Assembly: GCA_023393815.1 (NCBI GenBank)
Contig: JAEXBU010000053.1
Span: 1 to 8,885 of the forward strand
Reading direction: 5' to 3'
Source of the DNA: Bacillota bacterium
GTDB lineage: Bacteria > Bacillota > Clostridia > Tissierellales > Peptoniphilaceae
DNA: 8,885 nt
A program made the position numbers and the translations under genes. The first letter of the stretch is position 1. Each line of letters begins with the position of its first letter. The notes under the pieces are model-generated. The model saw nothing but the letters and a program-made list of their open reading frames with translations, was not told where the DNA came from and made no database searches. Of the stretch, positions 5,083-8,885 are shown one piece after another.

Positions 5083-6242
5083 TATTCGATGCCTAAAATT
5101 TCATCGACTGTCTTGTAGCGCTTGCCACCTTTCATGTAAACTTTCGGCAGCCTCTTTTTAAAATGGGTAACGAAAGAGGTCGGAATTTCGTTGTTGGCCT
5201 TCGCCAGCTCTTCGATGGTGATTTCTTCGTTTCCTTGTTTGCCGATAATAACTGCCTCGTCGCCAACCTCGCAGTCTACGCCGGTGACGTCCACCATCAT
5301 TTGATCCATACAGATACGTCCGATTTGCGGACAACGCTTACCGCCGATCAACACGTCAATTTTTCCCGACATACTCCGTTCCATGCCGTCCGCATACCCG
5401 ATGGGAAGTGTTGCAATTTTTGTTTCTCCTTCGGTGACGTAAATTTGTCCATAGCTAACGCCTTCGCCGGCTCCAACCGTTTTAACGTGCCCGATCTTAG
5501 CCTTTAATTGTGCGACGAAATGCACATCAAAGTCTTTTCCACCCGGATCTCCTTCAGTGGTTCCGTATTGAATAATGCCAGGGCGGACGTATTCCAAGTC
5601 GAATTCTCTAAAATTCATCAAGGCATGGGAGTTGGATACGTGGCGATTTAACGAAATACCCCGTTTCTTCAATTCCTGTACGACCCAATCATAACGCGCA
5701 TATTGTTTTAAGGTAAATTCACGATCTTCATCGGCCAGTGCAAAGTGTGTAAACATACCTTTCACTTCGATATGGTCCATGTTCACGATGCTTTCGATGG
5801 CATCGATACTTTCGTCAGTCGGTTTGAATCCAATCCGATTCATTCCGGAATCGATGGCGATATGCACGCCAGCTTTCTTGCCCATGCGGCCAGCCAAATC
5901 ATTTAATTTACGGGCCACATCGACACGATATAACGCCATATCAATGGAGTTTTCGATCATCGTATCGGCTAGCTCTTCCGGCGTATAGCCCAAGACTAAA
6001 ATGGCGACGTCCGGAAGATTTCGGCGAAGCGCGAGTCCTTCGTTTCCGGAAGCTACAGCAAATCGCCTGATACCGGCTTCTTGCATTGTTTTTGCTATTT
6101 CTGCCGCACCAAAGGAGTAGGCATCCGCTTTGACAATAGAGATGACTTCGGCTCCTTCGCGCAAATGCCGCTGAATTTCCTGCATATTTTTCTTTACCTG
6201 ATCGAGATCAATTTCAAGCCAAGCGGGACGTGTAATTTTCAT
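5079..6242 (-). CDS. alr: Alanine racemase
   Basis: This is a PLP-dependent enzyme that interconverts L- and D-alanine in the cytosol for peptidoglycan synthesis. The 387-residue product has the fold-III barrel and C-terminal beta domain. Residues align almost position for position with the Geobacillus enzyme: PLP lysine Lys38 (VKADAY), Arg136 (DSGMNRIGF), His166 (FTHF), Arg220 (YVRPGIIQYG), catalytic Tyr264 (GVSYGQIY) and Cys311-Met312-Asp313. The usual AYGHG after the PLP lysine reads AYSFG. The start is ATG at 6242, because the in-frame TTG at 6257 falls in the ribosome binding site GGAGGAGG. The gene has its own upstream promoter and downstream hairpin, so it looks like a single-gene unit placed between ftsY and ylxM. 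A racemase for another amino acid cannot be excluded. Confidence 0.93.
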   Translation of the reverse strand: MKITRPAWLEIDLDQVKKNMQEIQRHLREGAEVISIVKADAYSFGAAEIAKTMQEAGIRRFAVASGNEGLALRRNLPDVAILVLGYTPEELADTMIENSIDMALYRVDVARKLNDLAGRMGKKAGVHIAIDSGMNRIGFKPTDESIDAIESIVNMDHIEVKGMFTHFALADEDREFTLKQYARYDWVVQELKKRGISLNRHVSNSHALMNFREFDLEYVRPGIIQYGTTEGDPGGKDFDVHFVAQLKAKIGHVKTVGAGEGVSYGQIYVTEGETKIATLPIGYADGMERSMSGKIDVLIGGKRCPQIGRICMDQMMVDVTGVDCEVGDEAVIIGKQGNEEITIEELAKANNEIPTSFVTHFKKRLPKVYMKGGKRYKTVDEILGIEY

Positions 6243-6247
6243 AAATA

Positions 6248-6255
6248 CCTCCTCC
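6248..6255 (-). promoter_or_regulatory. Ribosome binding site of alr (decides start)
   Basis: GGAGGAGG on the minus strand stands 5 nt before the ATG at 6242. It rules out the upstream in-frame TTG at 6257, whose codons would spell the ribosome binding site. Confidence 0.85.
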
Positions 6256-6263
6256 AATGATCC

Positions 6264-6296
6264 GTTGGATATAATTTCTTTTTTTCATTATCCAAC
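6264..6296. repeat. Inverted repeat across the alr promoter start region
   Basis: GTTGGAT at 6264-6270 is complementary to ATCCAAC at 6290-6296. Three further AAT/ATT pairs follow inside after a 2-nt bulge, and the remaining spacer is A/T-rich (T-run on plus). One arm covers part of the -10 box of the proposed alr promoter and the other lies in the leader, so it could be an operator. No T-run follows it on the minus strand, so it is not a good terminator. Confidence 0.5.
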
Positions 6297-6315
6297 TTTC
6301 ATAAAGAAATTGCAA
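6287..6315 (-). promoter_or_regulatory. Probable sigma-A promoter for alr
   Basis: On the minus strand TTGCAA (6315-6310; 4 of 6 consensus), a 17-nt spacer and GATAAT (6292-6287; 5 of 6) precede an A-rich start region near 6280. The distance to the alr ATG leaves a leader of about 40 nt. It lies after the ftsY stop codon. Confidence 0.6.
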
Positions 6316-6337
6316 GAGGTCAGCCGGTAAATGCATA

Positions 6338-7804
6338 TTATTCCGCACTGATTAACGCATTCGCAAAATCTTTTCCCGAAAAATCCTGTAAGTCCAACAT
6401 GCTTTCCCCGACGCCGATGAGTTTTATGGGGATATCCAGTTCCTGCACTAAGGGAAGTACTACGCCGCCTTTGGCCGTACCGTCCAACTTAGTGAGTATA
6501 ATCCCACTCAAATCGGTCACCTCGTCAAAAGTCTTTGCCTGAAGGATCGCATTTTGTCCCGTCGTGGCGTCAAGGACGAGAAGGGATTCTTTTTGGGCAT
6601 TCGGCGCTTCTTTTTCAATAATCCGATGAATTTTTTCCAGTTCATTCATGAGATTCTTCTTGTTGTGCAAGCGCCCCGCCGTATCACAAATCAACACGTC
6701 GATTCCTCTGGACTTTTGTGCCTGAATTGCGTCAAATACAACAGCCGCCGGATCTGCTCCTTCTTTGTGACTGATTACCGGCGTGCCGGAGCGTTCTCCC
6801 CACGTTTCAATCTGCTCAATGGCAGCCGCGCGGAACGTATCTGCCGCTGCGATTAACACCGATTTCCCTTCATTTTTAAAACGATAGGCAAGTTTTCCAA
6901 TTGTCGTCGTCTTCCCGACGCCATTGACACCGACGATGAGAATAATCGCCGGAGAAGGTTCCACATTTAATCGATTCCGCGACGGATCTTCTTCCAACAT
7001 GACGCGGATTTCCTCGGCCAACAACCCTTTAACCAGTTTTGGATCTTGAATCTGACGCTCGCGAATGCGTTCTTTAAGCCGGTCGATCAAAGTCATCGTC
7101 GTTTCCATGCCTATGTCCGACGAAATCAATAAATCTTCCAAATCTTCCAACATATCGTCGTCGATTTTCACGTAGTTCCCTAAGATGTCGTTGATCTTAA
7201 AGTTCATATCATCTCGGGTCTTTTCCAGCCCCTGCTTTAACCGTTGAAACCAACCGACTTTTTCTTCCGACTTATCGGCCTTCTCCGGCTCGTGCGAATC
7301 CTCTTTTCCCTCTGGCGGCTCCGGGGACTCTTCTGGGTCGAAAATTTCCATTTCTTCTTGCGCGACAGTTGTGTCTTTCATACTTTCGGAAGATGTCGTC
7401 TCTTCTACAGGTGCAAACTTCCTGGACACTACATCGCCAAAATTCTCAAACCCTTCTTCCCCTATTTCATCTTCCACATCTTCGGAAACTTCCTCCTCGG
7501 CTATCAATTCATCGTTCGAGTCCGCTTCCATCCCGCTCTTTATAGACCCTCTTTCTTTGCCGGATGCGGAAAAATCGTAGGCTTTGTGCCGAATCTGCTC
7601 CTCCTCTTCGTTATGCTCTTCCTCCGTAGTTGACGACTCCGACGGCTCCTCGAAAGCGCCCTCCTCTATTGCATCGGAAGTTGAAGGTTCTGCTTTACCT
7701 TCTTGTTCCGATTCAGTTGAATCTACATCCCGATGGACTTCCTTCAGTTCGTCTTCGGCTTTTTCCTCTTGTTTACTGATTTTTCGTTTGAACCACTCCA
7801 GCAT
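6338..7804 (-). CDS. ftsY: Signal recognition particle receptor FtsY with long acidic N-terminal domain
   Basis: FtsY is the membrane-associated SRP receptor GTPase that receives Ffh-ribosome complexes at the translocon. The NG domain occupies about 184-488. Its motifs are GVNGVGKTT (292-300, P-loop), DTFRAAA (322-328), DTAGR (374-378), TKLDGTAKGG (438-447) and GVGES (464-468). The N-terminal A region (about 1-180) is far longer than in B. subtilis-type FtsY (whole protein about 330 residues). It is dominated by Glu, Asp and Ser. Two amphipathic, basic-aromatic segments are visible, MLEWFKRKI at the very start and GWFQRLKQGLEKT at 184-196, and both resemble FtsY lipid-binding helices. The ATG at 7804 has the ribosome binding site GAGGAGGT with a suitable spacer and lies 32 nt inside the smc 3' end, so the two are co-translated. 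No clear terminator follows. Confidence 0.96.
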   Translation of the reverse strand: MLEWFKRKISKQEEKAEDELKEVHRDVDSTESEQEGKAEPSTSDAIEEGAFEEPSESSTTEEEHNEEEEQIRHKAYDFSASGKERGSIKSGMEADSNDELIAEEEVSEDVEDEIGEEGFENFGDVVSRKFAPVEETTSSESMKDTTVAQEEMEIFDPEESPEPPEGKEDSHEPEKADKSEEKVGWFQRLKQGLEKTRDDMNFKINDILGNYVKIDDDMLEDLEDLLISSDIGMETTMTLIDRLKERIRERQIQDPKLVKGLLAEEIRVMLEEDPSRNRLNVEPSPAIILIVGVNGVGKTTTIGKLAYRFKNEGKSVLIAAADTFRAAAIEQIETWGERSGTPVISHKEGADPAAVVFDAIQAQKSRGIDVLICDTAGRLHNKKNLMNELEKIHRIIEKEAPNAQKESLLVLDATTGQNAILQAKTFDEVTDLSGIILTKLDGTAKGGVVLPLVQELDIPIKLIGVGESMLDLQDFSGKDFANALISAE

Positions 7805-8885
7805 GCGCTTCTACCTCCTCTAATTCTAAAAACAACAATCGGGAAATTCCCTTTTCCTCCATGGTCACGCCATAAATCTCATTGGCCATTTCCATGGTCT
7901 GTTTGCGGTGGGTAATCATAATAAACTGCATATCTTCGATTTGTTTAACGTAGTTGGAATAGCGGCGAATATTGGCGTCGTCTAGGGCGGCGTCAATTTC
8001 GTCGACGATACAAAACGGTGATTGGCGCATACGCAATAGAGCGAATAGAAGAGCCACCGCTGTCATGGATCGTTCTCCTCCGGATAACAGGCTTAAGGAT
8101 TGCAATTTTTTCCCCGGAGGCTGGGCGGAAATTAAAATGCCCGTCTCAAGTATATCCCCCTCGTCCCAGGCCAAGGAGGCCTTTCCCCCTTGAAAGAGTT
8201 CGCGAAATATATCATTAAAATAGCCATTGATCAAAATCAACGCTTCTTCCAATTGCTTGCGCATATCGCGATCGAAATGCCGAATCATTTTTTCCAATTT
8301 TTCCTTGGATAAAACCAGGTCTTCCCGTTGTCCGGACAAAAAATCCACCCGTTCTTTCCACGCGTCGTACTGAATGAGCGCATCGCCATCTACGGGTCCG
8401 ATAGAGGCTATTTCCCCTTCTATGGCTGCCTCCTTCTTTCTTAACACGGTAACGGCCATATTCAACAGCTCCTGTACGTCTCCGGGATTTTCCATCTGTT
8501 CCAACGCATCGGAAAAAATAATGCAGGCTCTATCCGCTTCTTCCAATTGGTTTTGAAGGCGAACCAATTCCTTTTCCAGGGTAAAGGCTTGCTCTTTATT
8601 CTCTTCAAGTACTGCCTTTTCCTCACGCAAGCGTTGTTTTCTTTCCGCTACATGATTTTTCATGGAAACGAATGCCTCCTGAAGCTCTGTGACGCGCTCT
8701 TCCAACACGACGCTTTCGGGTTCCTCTAAAGACAACGCTTCATCTAATTCCGCGATTTCACGAACGATCACTTCTACATTCTCCGCACTCGCGCTCACTC
8801 GGCTCTTTTTCCCTTCCAAATCTCGAAGCTCCTGCTCCAAGCGAAGACTTTCTACCCGATAACCGGCCGCGATCTGTTGTTTTTC
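7773..8885 (-). CDS. smc: Chromosome partition protein SMC, C-terminal part (truncated by window edge)
   Basis: The open frame runs through the window edge, so about 370 C-terminal residues of a protein normally near 1180 are visible. A TTG at 8840 is not a real start, because the frame continues upstream with coiled-coil sequence. Fragment residues 1 to about 200 are Glu/Lys/Leu-rich coiled coil and linker, including an SMC-typical IGPVDGDALIQYDAWKER segment. The C-terminal ATPase head follows, with signature motif LSGGE (267-271), Walker B FCIVDEID (291-298), D-loop ALDDAN (300-305) and the THR switch (325-327). SMC acts as a dimer with ScpA and ScpB to condense and segregate chromosomes. 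The stop lies 32 nt inside ftsY, which is the standard smc-ftsY arrangement. Confidence 0.96.
   Translation of the reverse strand, partial: EKQQIAAGYRVESLRLEQELRDLEGKKSRVSASAENVEVIVREIAELDEALSLEEPESVVLEERVTELQEAFVSMKNHVAERKQRLREEKAVLEENKEQAFTLEKELVRLQNQLEEADRACIIFSDALEQMENPGDVQELLNMAVTVLRKKEAAIEGEIASIGPVDGDALIQYDAWKERVDFLSGQREDLVLSKEKLEKMIRHFDRDMRKQLEEALILINGYFNDIFRELFQGGKASLAWDEGDILETGILISAQPPGKKLQSLSLLSGGERSMTAVALLFALLRMRQSPFCIVDEIDAALDDANIRRYSNYVKQIEDMQFIMITHRKQTMEMANEIYGVTMEEKGISRLLFLELEEVEAHAGVVQTKNQ

Noticed and set aside
6243..6257. Upstream TTG start for alr adding MEEVF
   Set aside because: These codons are the ribosome binding site GGAGGAGG itself, and ATG at 6242 has ideal spacing and matches where the family begins.
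6264..6296. Terminator for ftsY
   Set aside because: The stem is present but it is followed by GGATCATTGG rather than a T-run on the minus strand, so it is listed as an inverted repeat instead.
7244..7823. Several plus-strand frames opposite the FtsY acidic region
   Set aside because: The GAA/GAG-rich acidic codons on the minus strand give stop-poor Phe/Leu/Ser-rich frames on the plus strand, and nothing supports expression.
8838..8840. TTG start for the SMC fragment
   Set aside because: The reading frame stays open upstream to the window edge with coiled-coil sequence, so the gene is simply truncated by the window.
1..8885. CRISPR array, transposon, tRNA/rRNA, toxin-antitoxin or defence system
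   Set aside because: No spaced repeat series, transposase-like frame, terminal inverted repeats, RNA gene signature or small paired genes were seen. All genes but alr and the GH18 gene belong to a known conserved block.

Overview
The window is a housekeeping block from a Bacillota (Firmicutes) chromosome, and every gene is on the minus strand, so transcription runs from high to low coordinates. Gene order and content follow the smc-ftsY / ylxM-ffh-rpsP-khpA-rimM-trmD-rplS block known from Bacillus and Clostridia. YlxM, a KhpA-type KH protein and strong AGGAGG-type ribosome binding sites all point to this phylum. Moderate GC, a GH18/SH3 surface protein and an alanine racemase placed inside the block suggest a clostridial or Tissierellia-like lineage. 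I cannot name the genus from sequence alone.

Layout in transcription order. (1) 8885-7773: the C-terminal third of SMC, cut by the window edge. It overlaps ftsY (7804-6338), the SRP receptor GTPase, which has a very long acidic N-terminal region. (2) A 95-nt gap holds a promoter and an inverted repeat, followed by alr (6242-5079), a PLP alanine racemase that does not normally sit here. (3) A perfect-consensus sigma-A type promoter begins on the alr stop codon and runs straight into a terminator-like hairpin. (4) ylxM (5005-4646), ffh (4656-3319), rpsP (3297-2791, with an 80-residue charged extension), khpA (2767-2528), rimM (2544-2044), trmD (2047-1298) and rplS (1311-967) follow as a tightly packed run with overlaps or gaps of at most 23 nt. 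The run closes with a terminator at about 926-962. (5) 893-1: the N-terminal part of a membrane-anchored or secreted protein with an SH3b domain and the beginning of a GH18 domain, cut by the window edge.

Functionally, Ffh and FtsY are the two partner GTPases of co-translational membrane targeting, and YlxM is their associated small HTH protein. RpsP, RimM, RplS, TrmD and KhpA serve ribosome assembly, tRNA modification and RNA binding. SMC acts in chromosome condensation. Alr supplies D-alanine for the cell wall, and the GH18/SH3 protein may act at the cell wall or surface.

No intergenic stretch exceeds 100 nt, and I see no mobile element, CRISPR array, tRNA or rRNA. I found no undescribed defence-like or other novel multi-gene system. 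The points worth a second look are the promoter/hairpin arrangements on both sides of alr, the extended S16, the long FtsY acidic region, and the uncertain transcription of the GH18 gene.
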